A stretch of DNA of 9,254 nucleotides from CADEGZ01 sp035443705. GTDB lineage: Bacteria > Pseudomonadota > Gammaproteobacteria > UBA6186 > Azoamicaceae. Positions 1 through 6,967 of the stretch are shown here, in pieces. The position numbers and the translations under genes were made by a program. Position 1 is the stretch's first letter. Each line of letters opens with the position of its first letter. The stretch is from the NCBI GenBank assembly GCA_035443705.1, contig DAORSV010000059.1, positions 1-9,254 of the forward strand, written 5' to 3'. The notes beneath the pieces are model-generated. The model did not search any database. It was not told the DNA's origin and saw only the letters and a list, made by a program, of their open reading frames with translations.

Positions 1-49
1 TAAAAAACATCATTGTTGAGCTAAATATAGTAAGCTTATCATTATCGCA

Positions 50-979
50 TTAGCCCTGAAACAGCGCCTTCTTTGCATGCAATATCTCTGCGACAGGTAA
101 ACGCTTACCGCCGGGCAATTGAATTTCTAATAACGTGAGTACGCCGTCGCCTGTTGCGACATCCATGCTGTCTTTATGAATTTCGATAATAGTGCCAGGT
201 TTTATTTTATTATTGACGGTTGCAGTTAAATTCAGTTTTGCGGACCAGATCCGAATGGTTTGTCCGGATAATTCCGCAAATGCAACAGGCCAAGGGTTAA
301 ACGCACGGATTTTGCGATCGATGACATCCGCACTTTCTTGCCAATCAATTTTAGCGTCTGTTTTAGAAATTTTTGTAGCATATGTTGCTGTTGTTGGATC
401 TTGTTTTTCCGGAACAAGCGCATTGTGTTCGAATTTTTCGAGTGTTTCGAGTAAAGCGGCTGCTCCTAGCGTTGCCAATTTATCATGGAGTGTTTTGCTT
501 GTTTCTTGAGGTGCAATAGTACAGGATATCTTTAAAAGCACATCGCCGGTATCCAATCCTTCGTCCATTTGCATGGTGCAAATTCCTGTTGTTTTATCTC
601 CTGCTAATATTGCATGCTGGATAGGCGCAGCACCCCGCCAGCGCGGCAGCAAAGACGCGTGAATATTAATACAGCCAAATTTTGGAATGTCTAAAACAGC
701 TTTGGGCAATAGGAGTCCATAAGCCACAACGATAAGCAGATCGGGTTGAAGCGCGTGGAGCTTTGCCTGTTCTTCAGGGTTTTTTAAAAGGATCGGTTGA
801 TAAATGGGGATATGGTGCGAGAGCGCTAATGCTTTAACTGGGCTTGCATGTAAAGTTTGCCCGCGTCCCGCAGGTCTATCAGGCTGTGTAAAAACAGCGA
901 TGACAGAATGTTTGGAGTCGAGTAACGCTTTAAGGGGTTGAACAGCAAATTCTGGCGTGCCGGCAAATACGATTCTCAT
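50..979 (-). CDS. fmt: Methionyl-tRNA formyltransferase
   Basis: Transfers a formyl group from 10-formyl-tetrahydrofolate to Met-tRNA(fMet), producing the initiator tRNA used in bacterial translation; cytosolic. The 309-residue protein is close to the E. coli length (about 315). It begins MRIVFAGTPEFA, the usual start of the formyltransferase Rossmann domain (about residues 1-190). The catalytic residues are visible: N105 and H107 in NIHASLLPRWRGAAP, and D143 in DEGLDTGD. The C-terminal domain that contacts the tRNA spans about 205-309 and includes FNPWPVAF and LPGGKRLPV. The ATG overlaps the stop of def in the sequence ATGA, so the pair is probably one transcript with coupled translation. 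No truncation is seen. In many relatives rsmB follows fmt; only 49 bases remain here, too few to tell. Identification is by motif and is very secure. Confidence 0.97.
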   Translation of the reverse strand: MRIVFAGTPEFAVQPLKALLDSKHSVIAVFTQPDRPAGRGQTLHASPVKALALSHHIPIYQPILLKNPEEQAKLHALQPDLLIVVAYGLLLPKAVLDIPKFGCINIHASLLPRWRGAAPIQHAILAGDKTTGICTMQMDEGLDTGDVLLKISCTIAPQETSKTLHDKLATLGAAALLETLEKFEHNALVPEKQDPTTATYATKISKTDAKIDWQESADVIDRKIRAFNPWPVAFAELSGQTIRIWSAKLNLTATVNNKIKPGTIIEIHKDSMDVATGDGVLTLLEIQLPGGKRLPVAEILHAKKALFQG

Positions 980-1482
980 AATGCGCGTTTTCGATTTTTG
1001 TCTAATTTTTTTTCTAACAATTCTCGCTTTAATAAAGAGAGATGATCAAAAAAAGTAATGCCATCTAAATGATCGATTTCATGTTGTATACAAGCGCTTA
1101 ACAATCCACCATTGGCTTTAAGGTTTTGCAATTTTCCGTTACGGTCACGATATTTTATTTCAATGTCTTGGTAGCGTTTTACTTTGGCGTAAACGCCGGG
1201 AAAAGAAAGGCAGCCCTCTTCCCTTTCAAGTATGCCGACCTTGGTAATCATTTCAGGATTAATCAGTGCGAGAGGTTGATTTTGTTCGTTAGAGACATCA
1301 AGCACAATCACACGTTTATGGACATTCACTTGCGTGGCTGCGAGTCCTACGCCTTGGGCTTCATACATGGTTTCGAACATATTAGTGATAAGGGACAGGA
1401 GCTCGTCATCAAAAACAGCAACGGGTGTGGCAATTTTTTTTAGTCGGGGATCTGGGAACTGTAATATGTTTAACAGTGACAT
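976..1482 (-). CDS. def: Peptide deformylase
   Basis: Iron metallo-hydrolase that removes the N-formyl group from nascent proteins, undoing the modification made by the product of the neighbouring fmt. All three family motifs are present in the 168-residue protein (E. coli 169): GVGLAATQ (residues 44-51), EGCLS with metal ligand C91, and HEIDH with ligands H134 and H138 and catalytic E135. The start is supported by the family N-terminus (SLLNILQFPDPRL) and by AAAAGG about 8 bases upstream. It is the first gene of the minus-strand def-fmt pair and diverges from the envelope-protein gene at 1591. The C-terminal tail after about residue 150 is lysine/arginine-rich (KRELLEKKLDKNRKRAL), as in many proteobacterial enzymes of this family. 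No odd features. Confidence 0.97.
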   Translation of the reverse strand: MSLLNILQFPDPRLKKIATPVAVFDDELLSLITNMFETMYEAQGVGLAATQVNVHKRVIVLDVSNEQNQPLALINPEMITKVGILEREEGCLSFPGVYAKVKRYQDIEIKYRDRNGKLQNLKANGGLLSACIQHEIDHLDGITFFDHLSLLKRELLEKKLDKNRKRAL

Positions 1483-1504
1483 GGTTGTACCTTTTAAAAA
1501 GTTA

Positions 1505-1533
1505 ATTTTACAACTAATTTAATAGTGCCGCAA
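1505..1533 (-). promoter_or_regulatory. Possible promoter of def-fmt
   Basis: Read on the minus strand there is TAAAAT (1510-1505, 5 of 6 matches to the -10 consensus) preceded at 17 bases by TTGCGG (1533-1528), which matches only the TTG of the -35 consensus. It would give a leader of about 15 bases with AAAAGG just before the def start. This is the best candidate in the divergent region, but the -35 is weak. Confidence 0.4.
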
Positions 1534-1541
1534 AATCCCAC

Positions 1542-1547
1542 TATACT
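1542..1547 (+). promoter_or_regulatory. Possible -10 box for the PA0020-like/dprA/topA/hemF run
   Basis: TATACT matches 5 of 6 positions of the -10 consensus and lies 44 bases before the chosen start of the envelope-protein gene. A second candidate, TATAAC, lies at 1549-1554. No convincing -35 sits at the right distance (TTAATA at 1519-1524 is poor), so this is a weak call. It overlaps the divergent def promoter region. Confidence 0.3.
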
Positions 1548-1575
1548 CTATAACATATTCTCGAATAAATATTTT

Positions 1576-1584
1576 TGGAGGAAA
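1576..1584 (+). promoter_or_regulatory. Ribosome binding site fixing the start at 1591
   Basis: TGGAGGAAA is a strong Shine-Dalgarno sequence. The frame is open back to a GTG at 1525, but that would place this site inside the coding region. With the ATG at 1591 the spacing is about 9 bases from GGAGG, and the protein then begins with a proper signal peptide, so 1591 (or the adjacent ATG at 1594) is the start. Confidence 0.8.
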
Positions 1585-1590
1585 GCGTGC

Positions 1591-2436
1591 ATGATGCTTA
1601 GAGCAGGTTGTGGGGTGGTGACACTGCTTTTAATAAGCTGTATAGCCTATGCAGGTACAGGTACGACAAATGACAAATTAAACACCGTAAAATTAAAACC
1701 GAAAGTTCGAGAATCGAAGATTATTAAACCCGTGACCACGCTCTCGTTGGAAACACTGCGACCTTTTATCAAAATGAGTGTTATTTTGGAGGATAAAAAA
1801 CAATTTTTAAAGGCTCCTTCTGTGATAGCGGAGGATAAAAATCGGATTGAAGGTGGTCCTGGAACAGTGTTATATGTTTTGGGAACGAAATGCCGAGAAG
1901 ACTCTGCTTATGGCATTTATCGCGCGGGTCGAAGCTATAAGCATCCTTGTACAGGCGAAAAACTTGGGTTTGAGGCGATTAGTATTGGTAGCGCAGAATT
2001 AATTAAGCCTGGAGATCCCGCGGTATTTGATGTAGTGACTGCGACAGAAAGCATTGAAGTTGGTTCAAGGCTATTACCAAGCGTTGCATCATCGTTGCCG
2101 AGCACGCTAACGATTCATCCGGCGAAGCCTATGGCAGCAGAAGGCTTTATTCTTTCTGTTCGAGACGGGATTAATCAAGCGGGGCGTAATCAAGTGGTTC
2201 TTATTAGTCTGGGACAACGAGAAGGACTTGTAGCAGGTGATACCTTAGACATTATGCAAAATGGTCGGAAAATTGTCGACCCCACTTCTAAAGGATGGCG
2301 AAAATGTTTTGTGCAATTGCCGGATCTCCGCATTGGGAGCTTGTTGGTGTTTCAAACATATGAGAAATTGAGTTTAGGATTGATACTAGAATCGACGGAA
2401 ATGATAAGTTTATTGGATAAGGTTAAAAGTCCCTAA
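1591..2436 (+). CDS. PA0020-family envelope protein lacking the LysM domain
   Basis: Exported protein of unknown role, 281 residues from the ATG at 1591. Residues 1-21 form a signal peptide with hydrophobic core VVTLLLISCIAYA. Cleavage could be after AYA (residue 21). LISC at 14-17 also fits a lipobox, so it may be a lipoprotein. From about residue 54 it follows the conserved body of the family annotated as LysM peptidoglycan-binding proteins next to dprA in Pseudomonas (PA0020) and relatives: ETLRPFI, GGPGTVLYV, YGIYRAGRSYKHPCTGEKLGFEAISIG, KPGDPAVFDV, GSRLLPS, EGFILSVRDGINQAGRNQVVLISLGQREGL, and the end LLVFQTYEKLSLGLILEST. The family usually carries an N-terminal LysM motif (YxVxxGDTLWxI). 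Here residues 22-53 hold no such motif, only a lysine-rich linker. It sits between def and dprA as in relatives, with a 19-base gap to dprA. Family assignment is from remembered motifs; function is unknown. Confidence 0.8.
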   Translation: MMLRAGCGVVTLLLISCIAYAGTGTTNDKLNTVKLKPKVRESKIIKPVTTLSLETLRPFIKMSVILEDKKQFLKAPSVIAEDKNRIEGGPGTVLYVLGTKCREDSAYGIYRAGRSYKHPCTGEKLGFEAISIGSAELIKPGDPAVFDVVTATESIEVGSRLLPSVASSLPSTLTIHPAKPMAAEGFILSVRDGINQAGRNQVVLISLGQREGLVAGDTLDIMQNGRKIVDPTSKGWRKCFVQLPDLRIGSLLVFQTYEKLSLGLILESTEMISLLDKVKSP

Positions 2437-2455
2437 ACAAGCGGCAAGAAAAACA

Positions 2456-3541
2456 ATGAGTTTTAAAACAGAACAACGACGGTTTCTATTAGCTTTGCTG
2501 CGGATCTCCGGCATGGGCCCTGTGAAGTTATCCGAAATACTTAAAAAATACACAGATCTAGCGGAGGCCTTTGATGCAGCAGGGAACTGCAAAGTTATCA
2601 AGGGAATTGCAGATTGGTCTCGTGTTGATCAAGATCTCGCCTGGATGAGTGGTAAAGACTGTCATATCATCACGCAATATGATGCACTTTATCCACCCTT
2701 GCTTAAAGAAACACACGGGGCACCTCCGGTGTTATTTGTGCAGGGCAACCTAAAGTTATTGGCCAGGCCGCAAATTGCCATTGTAGGGAGTCGTAACCCA
2801 ACGCCGATTGGATGTGAAAACGCGATGAAATTTGCGCACCATTTTTCATGTATCGGCTTTACAGTGACGAGTGGTCTTGCCATTGGGGTTGATGGCGCTG
2901 CGCATAAGGGTGCTTTGTCGGGTGTAGGCAACACCATTGCGGTGTTGGGTAATGGTCTCGATAGCATTTACCCTGCTGTCCATCGCGCACTGGCCCGCGA
3001 AATTGTAGAAAAAGGGGGAGCTTTAGTGTCGGAGTTTCCCATTGGTACTCCACCCGCGCACTCTCATTTTCCACGTCGAAATCGCGTTATTAGTGGTTTA
3101 AGTGTTGGCGTGTTGGTGATCGAAGCGACGTTAAATAGCGGATCACTGATTACGGCTAAAGTGGCTTTAGATCAGGGGCGAGAAGTTTTTGCCATTCCAG
3201 GATCTATCCATAATCCATTAGCAAAAGGATGTCATGCTTTAATTCGACAGGGAGCTAAGTTAGTCGAAACAGCAGAAGATGTCTCCGAAGAATTGGGTGA
3301 AATACTGAAATATGTGATACGCTCCAAAGAAGAACTGAATAAAAAACCAGCTTTAGAAAAAAATCTCAGCGTGACGGAGGAAGCGTTATTATCTCAGGTA
3401 GGGTATGATTCTACTTCTGTAGATGTGGTTGTGATGCGAAGTGGATTGACGGCTAAGGCTGTATCTATCATGCTACTCGAATTGGAATTGAAGGGGCTTG
3501 TTACCTCGGTTCCTGGGGGTTATGCGCGTTTGTTGGCTTAA
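2456..3541 (+). CDS. dprA: DNA-processing protein DprA (Smf)
   Basis: Binds incoming single-stranded DNA during natural transformation and loads RecA on it; cytosolic. The 361-residue protein has the usual three parts: an N-terminal helical SAM-like region (about 5-60, with LRISGMGPVKLSEIL), the Rossmann-fold DprA core (about 70-275) and a C-terminal winged-helix domain (about 305-361, ending PGGYARLLA). Core motifs are intact: GSRNPTPIG (111-119), SGLAIGVDGAAH (139-150), AVLGNGLDSIYP (162-173), SEFPIGTPP (192-200), FPRRNRVISGLS (205-216) and FAIPGS (245-250). It is 19 bases downstream of the PA0020-like gene, with only a weak GGCAAGAA Shine-Dalgarno, so it is probably co-transcribed with that gene. 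DprA is also widespread in species not known to be competent, so its presence alone does not prove competence. Confidence 0.96.
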   Translation: MSFKTEQRRFLLALLRISGMGPVKLSEILKKYTDLAEAFDAAGNCKVIKGIADWSRVDQDLAWMSGKDCHIITQYDALYPPLLKETHGAPPVLFVQGNLKLLARPQIAIVGSRNPTPIGCENAMKFAHHFSCIGFTVTSGLAIGVDGAAHKGALSGVGNTIAVLGNGLDSIYPAVHRALAREIVEKGGALVSEFPIGTPPAHSHFPRRNRVISGLSVGVLVIEATLNSGSLITAKVALDQGREVFAIPGSIHNPLAKGCHALIRQGAKLVETAEDVSEELGEILKYVIRSKEELNKKPALEKNLSVTEEALLSQVGYDSTSVDVVVMRSGLTAKAVSIMLLELELKGLVTSVPGGYARLLA

Positions 3542-3567
3542 TCTGGCAATTGATAGTTATAACTTGT

Positions 3568-3591
3568 AGGGTGGACCGCCGTGTCCGCCCT
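3568..3591. repeat. GC-rich palindrome between dprA and topA
   Basis: The sequence around GGGTGGAC (3569-3576) and GTCCGCCC (3583-3590) forms an 8-bp stem with one G-T pair and a 6-base loop CGCCGT; an A-T pair at 3568/3591 extends it. It is much more GC-rich than its surroundings and is not followed by a T run, so it is not a classical terminator. It resembles the short dispersed GTAGGGTGG-type palindromic repeats seen between genes in many bacterial genomes. Confidence 0.55.
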
Positions 3592-3623
3592 GATTATGGA
3601 TACACAAAGAGTTACTGAAAATT

Positions 3624-5939
3624 ATGGCAAAGAACCTTGTTATTGTAGAGTCTCCAGCTAAGGCTAAAACCTTAAAGAAATATCTGGGGAAGGATTTTGA
3701 AATTCTTGCCTCCTATGGGCATGTGCGAGATCTCGTTCCTAAAACCGGAGCGGTCGATCCCGCGCATGATTTTGCAATGAAGTATCAAATCATTGAAAAA
3801 AATGCTAAGCATTTAGAGACAATTTGCGCAGAGTTAAAAAATGCCACGTCTTTATATCTCGCGACTGATCCGGATCGAGAAGGAGAGGCTATTTCATGGC
3901 ATTTATACGAGCTTGTTAAAGAGAGAAAGATTTTAAAAGATAAACCCGTTCACCGGGTCGTGTTTCATGAGATCACAAAAACTGCGGTTCAAGCTGCTAT
4001 TCAAAAACCAAGAGACTTATCGATGGATTTGGTGAATGCGCAGCAAGCACGTAGAGCATTAGATTATCTGGTTGGTTTTAATTTGTCGCCTTTACTGTGG
4101 AAAAAAATACGTCGAGGATTATCTGCAGGACGTGTGCAAAGCCCGGCGCTTCGTATGATTGTGGAAAGAGAAGAAGAAATAGAAAAATTTATAACACAAG
4201 AATATTGGACAGTAGAAGCGGATCTTAAATCGAAAAAGCACGAATTTAGCGCACGATTGGTTGAGTACGCGGGTAAAAAGTTTGAGCAGTTTTCTGTTGA
4301 TAACGAAAAAGATGCCAGAGAAATTGAAAATGCGCTTCGGTTGTTGGCTAAAGGTAAGCTTAAAGTCGAAAAAATTACCAAAAGCCAAAGAAAACGTAAT
4401 CCAACGGCGCCATTTACAACTTCGACACTGCAACAAGAGGCTTCTCGCAAGCTTGGATTTACAACGCAAAGAACGATGCGTGTGGCGCAGCAATTGTATG
4501 AAGGTATCGATGTAGGTGAAGGCGCGGTTGGTTTAATTACCTATATGCGTACCGATTCTGTTGCGTTGGCAAAAGAAGCCGTTGGTGAAATTCGAGACTT
4601 AATTTTGGCGCGTTATGGTGAAAGCGCGTTACCCAAAGAACCGCGTGTGTATAAAACCAAAGCTAAAAATGCGCAAGAAGCACACGAAGCGATTCGTCCT
4701 ACGATGGCGCAACTGATTCCTGATAAAATTAAAAGCGCTTTAACGCTCGATCAATACAAACTGTATAATTTAATTTGGAAGCGAGCGATTGCTTGTCAGA
4801 TGATACACGCTACTATCGATGCCGTTGCTGTTGATCTTTCTTGTGGGGAAGGCAATCGTTTTCGCGCAAATGGCTCTATTGTCTCCTCACCGGGTTTTAT
4901 GCAGGTTTATTTAGAAGGTGTTGATGATGCCAAAACCACAGAAACAGATGGCGAACGACTGCTTCCACCCTTAAAAGAAGGCGAAATGGTTGATTTGATA
5001 GCGCTGCATGCGGATCAACATTTTACAGATCCGCCTCCTCGCTTTACGGAAGCGTCTTTGGTTAAAGCATTAGAGGAACATGGCATTGGGCGACCTTCAA
5101 CCTATGCCTCTATTATTTCAACGCTTCAGCATCGTGTTTATGTGGAGCTAGAAAGTCGTCAATTTAAGCCAACGGATGTTGGGTGTATTGTCAGCAAATT
5201 TTTAACGCAATATTTTACACAATATGTGGATTATGATTTTACAGCCAAGTTGGAAGATGAATTAGATGCTGTTTCTCGCGGCGAAAAAGAATGGGTTCCT
5301 TTGTTGGCAAATTTCTGGAAGCCGTTTATTGACTTGATTCACACAACAGAAGAAACCGTTAAACGACAAGATGTTACTCACGAAGCATTAGACGAAAAGT
5401 GTCCAAAATGTACCAAACCGCTTTCTATTCGTTTAGGTAAACGCGGGCGCTTTATTGGATGTACGGGGTATCCAGAATGTGATTACACGCGCAATCTAGA
5501 AGAAGATAGAGAAACTTCTTTGTTGCCACCCGAAGTTGTACAGGGTCGTTTATGCCCAAGTTGTGATTCTGAATTGATTATAAAACAGGGGAAATATAGT
5601 AAATTTATTGGTTGCAGCCAATATCCAAAATGTAAATTTAGTGAATCTTTAGATAAGCCGGTCGATACAGAAGTCACATGTCCTGTATGTCAAAAGGGCT
5701 CATTAGTGAAAAGAAAGTCGCGATATGGCACATTCTTTTATTCCTGTAATCAATATCCCGATTGTAAATATGCAGTTAACAGCCCCCCGGTTGCAGGACC
5801 ATGTCCGACATGCCAGTGGCCCATCTTAATGATTAAAACCACTAAACGTCGCGGTACCGAAAAGGTTTGCCCTCAAAAAGAGTGCACGTTTGCAGAGCCG
5901 TATGGTGATCCTGCCGCAGATCCCGTCGTAGAGTCTTAG
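3624..5939 (+). CDS. topA: DNA topoisomerase I (type IA)
   Basis: Relaxes negatively supercoiled DNA by transient single-strand cleavage, balancing gyrase. The 771-residue protein starts MAKNLVIVESPAKAKTL, the usual TOPRIM start, which fixes the ATG at 3624. Acidic TOPRIM residues are E9 and D82/D84 in TDPDREGEA. The catalytic tyrosine is Y307 in GLITYMRTDS. Other core motifs are LSAGRVQSPALR (166-177) and EEHGIGRPSTYASII (484-498). The C-terminus holds four Cys4 zinc-ribbon repeats: C593/596/613/619, C644/647/664/670, C686/689/708/714 and C727/730/749/754. E. coli TopA (865 residues) has three such zinc ribbons followed by two zinc-free ones, so this C-terminal region is shorter but has one more complete Cys4 set. 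The Shine-Dalgarno sequence is weak (AAGAG, 12 bases away). hemF follows after 4 bases, so the two are probably co-transcribed. Confidence 0.97.
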   Translation: MAKNLVIVESPAKAKTLKKYLGKDFEILASYGHVRDLVPKTGAVDPAHDFAMKYQIIEKNAKHLETICAELKNATSLYLATDPDREGEAISWHLYELVKERKILKDKPVHRVVFHEITKTAVQAAIQKPRDLSMDLVNAQQARRALDYLVGFNLSPLLWKKIRRGLSAGRVQSPALRMIVEREEEIEKFITQEYWTVEADLKSKKHEFSARLVEYAGKKFEQFSVDNEKDAREIENALRLLAKGKLKVEKITKSQRKRNPTAPFTTSTLQQEASRKLGFTTQRTMRVAQQLYEGIDVGEGAVGLITYMRTDSVALAKEAVGEIRDLILARYGESALPKEPRVYKTKAKNAQEAHEAIRPTMAQLIPDKIKSALTLDQYKLYNLIWKRAIACQMIHATIDAVAVDLSCGEGNRFRANGSIVSSPGFMQVYLEGVDDAKTTETDGERLLPPLKEGEMVDLIALHADQHFTDPPPRFTEASLVKALEEHGIGRPSTYASIISTLQHRVYVELESRQFKPTDVGCIVSKFLTQYFTQYVDYDFTAKLEDELDAVSRGEKEWVPLLANFWKPFIDLIHTTEETVKRQDVTHEALDEKCPKCTKPLSIRLGKRGRFIGCTGYPECDYTRNLEEDRETSLLPPEVVQGRLCPSCDSELIIKQGKYSKFIGCSQYPKCKFSESLDKPVDTEVTCPVCQKGSLVKRKSRYGTFFYSCNQYPDCKYAVNSPPVAGPCPTCQWPILMIKTTKRRGTEKVCPQKECTFAEPYGDPAADPVVES

Positions 5940-5943
5940 AAAT

Positions 5944-6897
5944 ATGGATAATGTAGAGCGTGATAGTGTTGATGCTTGTGCTGTTCGACAATATCTCTTG
6001 GCATTACAAAGAGATCTCTGTCAACAATTCTCATCAGAAGACGGAAAAGGTCAGTTTGAATCGGATCCTTGGACACGACCAGAAGGCGGTGATGGCATTT
6101 CGTGTGTATTGACGGATGGCGTTGTTATCGAGCGTGGGGGCGTTAATTTTTCGCATATATTTGGAGATGCTCTACCCGCTGCAGCATTACCTCATCACCC
6201 CGAATTAGACGGATATCAGTTTGAAGCAATGGGTGTTTCGGTCGTAATCCATCCACACAATCCGTATGTGCCAACAGCGCATTTCAATGTGCGTTTTTTT
6301 CTAGCAAAAAAGTTGGGAGCTCCGTCTGTTTGGTGGTTTGGAGGTGGGTTCGATTTAACACCGTATTACCCATTTACAGAAGATTGTGCGCATTGGCATC
6401 GAGTAGCCGCTGCTGCTTGTCAACCCTTTGGTGAGGATCTGTACGCACGCTTTAAAAAATGGGCAGACAATTATTTTTATTTAAAACATCGAAAAGAGTC
6501 ACGCGGGATTGGTGGAATTTTTTTTGATGGTTTAAACGAATGGTCTTTCGAGACGTGTTTTGCATTTATCCGATCTGTTGGCGATCATTTTATAAAAGCC
6601 TATCGACCTATTATAACGAAACGAAAAACATTTGTGTTTGGTCAAGCAGAACGCGCTTTTCAGTTGTATCGCCGCGGACGTTATGTTGAATTTAATCTGA
6701 TTTACGATAGAGGTACTTTATTTGGATTACAATTTGGCGGCCGCATCGAATCTATCCTGATGTCTTTACCCCCAATCGTTCGTTGGCAATACAATGGCTA
6801 CTCTGACCTAGAGAACCCAGAAAATTCAGAAAACCCACAAGCAAAATTAATGAAATTCTTAGAGCCACAGGATTGGCTTGGGATGACTGTTGCCTAA
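5944..6897 (+). CDS. hemF: Oxygen-dependent coproporphyrinogen III oxidase
   Basis: Converts coproporphyrinogen III to protoporphyrinogen IX by two oxidative decarboxylations using O2, a late step of heme synthesis; cytosolic. The 317-residue protein (E. coli 299) shows the family hallmarks: GGDGISCVLTDGVVIERGGVNFS (start at about 48), HPHNPYVPTAHFNVRFF (103-119), WWFGGGFDLTPYYPF (130-144), RGIGGIFFDGLN (187-198) and FNLIYDRGTLFGLQFGGR (250-267). The four conserved histidines of E. coli HemF (96, 106, 145, 175) correspond to H103, H113, H152 and H182 here, all shifted by seven. The YDRG Asp-Arg pair is D255/R256. It lies 4 bases after topA. The C-terminal extension has a small low-complexity stretch, NPENSENP (291-298). 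Having HemF implies heme synthesis under aerobic conditions. Confidence 0.97.
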   Translation: MDNVERDSVDACAVRQYLLALQRDLCQQFSSEDGKGQFESDPWTRPEGGDGISCVLTDGVVIERGGVNFSHIFGDALPAAALPHHPELDGYQFEAMGVSVVIHPHNPYVPTAHFNVRFFLAKKLGAPSVWWFGGGFDLTPYYPFTEDCAHWHRVAAAACQPFGEDLYARFKKWADNYFYLKHRKESRGIGGIFFDGLNEWSFETCFAFIRSVGDHFIKAYRPIITKRKTFVFGQAERAFQLYRRGRYVEFNLIYDRGTLFGLQFGGRIESILMSLPPIVRWQYNGYSDLENPENSENPQAKLMKFLEPQDWLGMTVA

Positions 6898-6899
6898 AG

Positions 6900-6927
6900 T
6901 TGTCTAACTGCAATTTTATACTAGAAT
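6900..6927 (+). promoter_or_regulatory. Promoter of the outer-membrane barrel gene
   Basis: TTGTCT (6900-6905, 4 of 6 to the -35 consensus) is separated by 16 bases from TAGAAT (6922-6927, 5 of 6 to the -10 consensus). An overlapping TATACT at 6917-6922 is an alternative -10. Transcription would begin near 6934, giving a leader of about 34 bases. The region lies directly after hemF and gives the barrel gene its own promoter. Confidence 0.55.
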
Positions 6928-6938
6928 AAACATTCTAG
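6921..6938. promoter_or_regulatory. Perfect inverted repeat over the -10 box (possible operator)
   Basis: CTAGAAT (6921-6927) and ATTCTAG (6932-6938) are perfect 7-base inverted arms around AAAC. The left arm contains the predicted -10 box TAGAAT, so a dimeric repressor bound here would block the promoter. Read as RNA it could also be a weak hairpin ending hemF transcription, but it is AT-rich and the following ATTAATTATTCTT is not a clean U run, so I prefer the operator reading. Confidence 0.45.
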
Positions 6939-6953
6939 ATTAATTATTCTTCC

Positions 6954-6960
6954 AAAGGAG
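6954..6960 (+). promoter_or_regulatory. Ribosome binding site of the barrel gene
   Basis: AAAGGAG is a near-perfect Shine-Dalgarno sequence 7 bases before the ATG at 6968. It is only 4 bases before the in-frame GTG at 6965, so the ATG is the better start. Confidence 0.85.
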
Positions 6961-6967
6961 TTGGGTG

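Noticed and set aside
1..49. Start of a further minus-strand gene (rsmB would be expected after fmt)
   Set aside because: The 49 bases hold only short ATG frames (one of 10 codons ending in TGA) and an ATGATG near the edge with no ribosome binding site; there is too little sequence to call a gene.
192..509. Plus-strand open frame of 105 codons inside fmt
   Set aside because: It is antisense to a clearly conserved enzyme, has no ribosome binding site, and its protein has no recognisable features.
1525..1590. GTG start at 1525 for the envelope protein
   Set aside because: It would bury a strong Shine-Dalgarno sequence (1576-1584) inside the gene and place 22 extra residues before a normal signal peptide.
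4064..4493. Minus-strand and alternate-frame open frames of 124-128 codons inside topA
   Set aside because: They are shadows of the topA coding frame and have no motif, start signal or context of their own.
6921..6950. Rho-independent terminator for hemF
   Set aside because: The stem is only 7 bases with few G-C pairs, and the following bases are mixed A and T rather than a T run.
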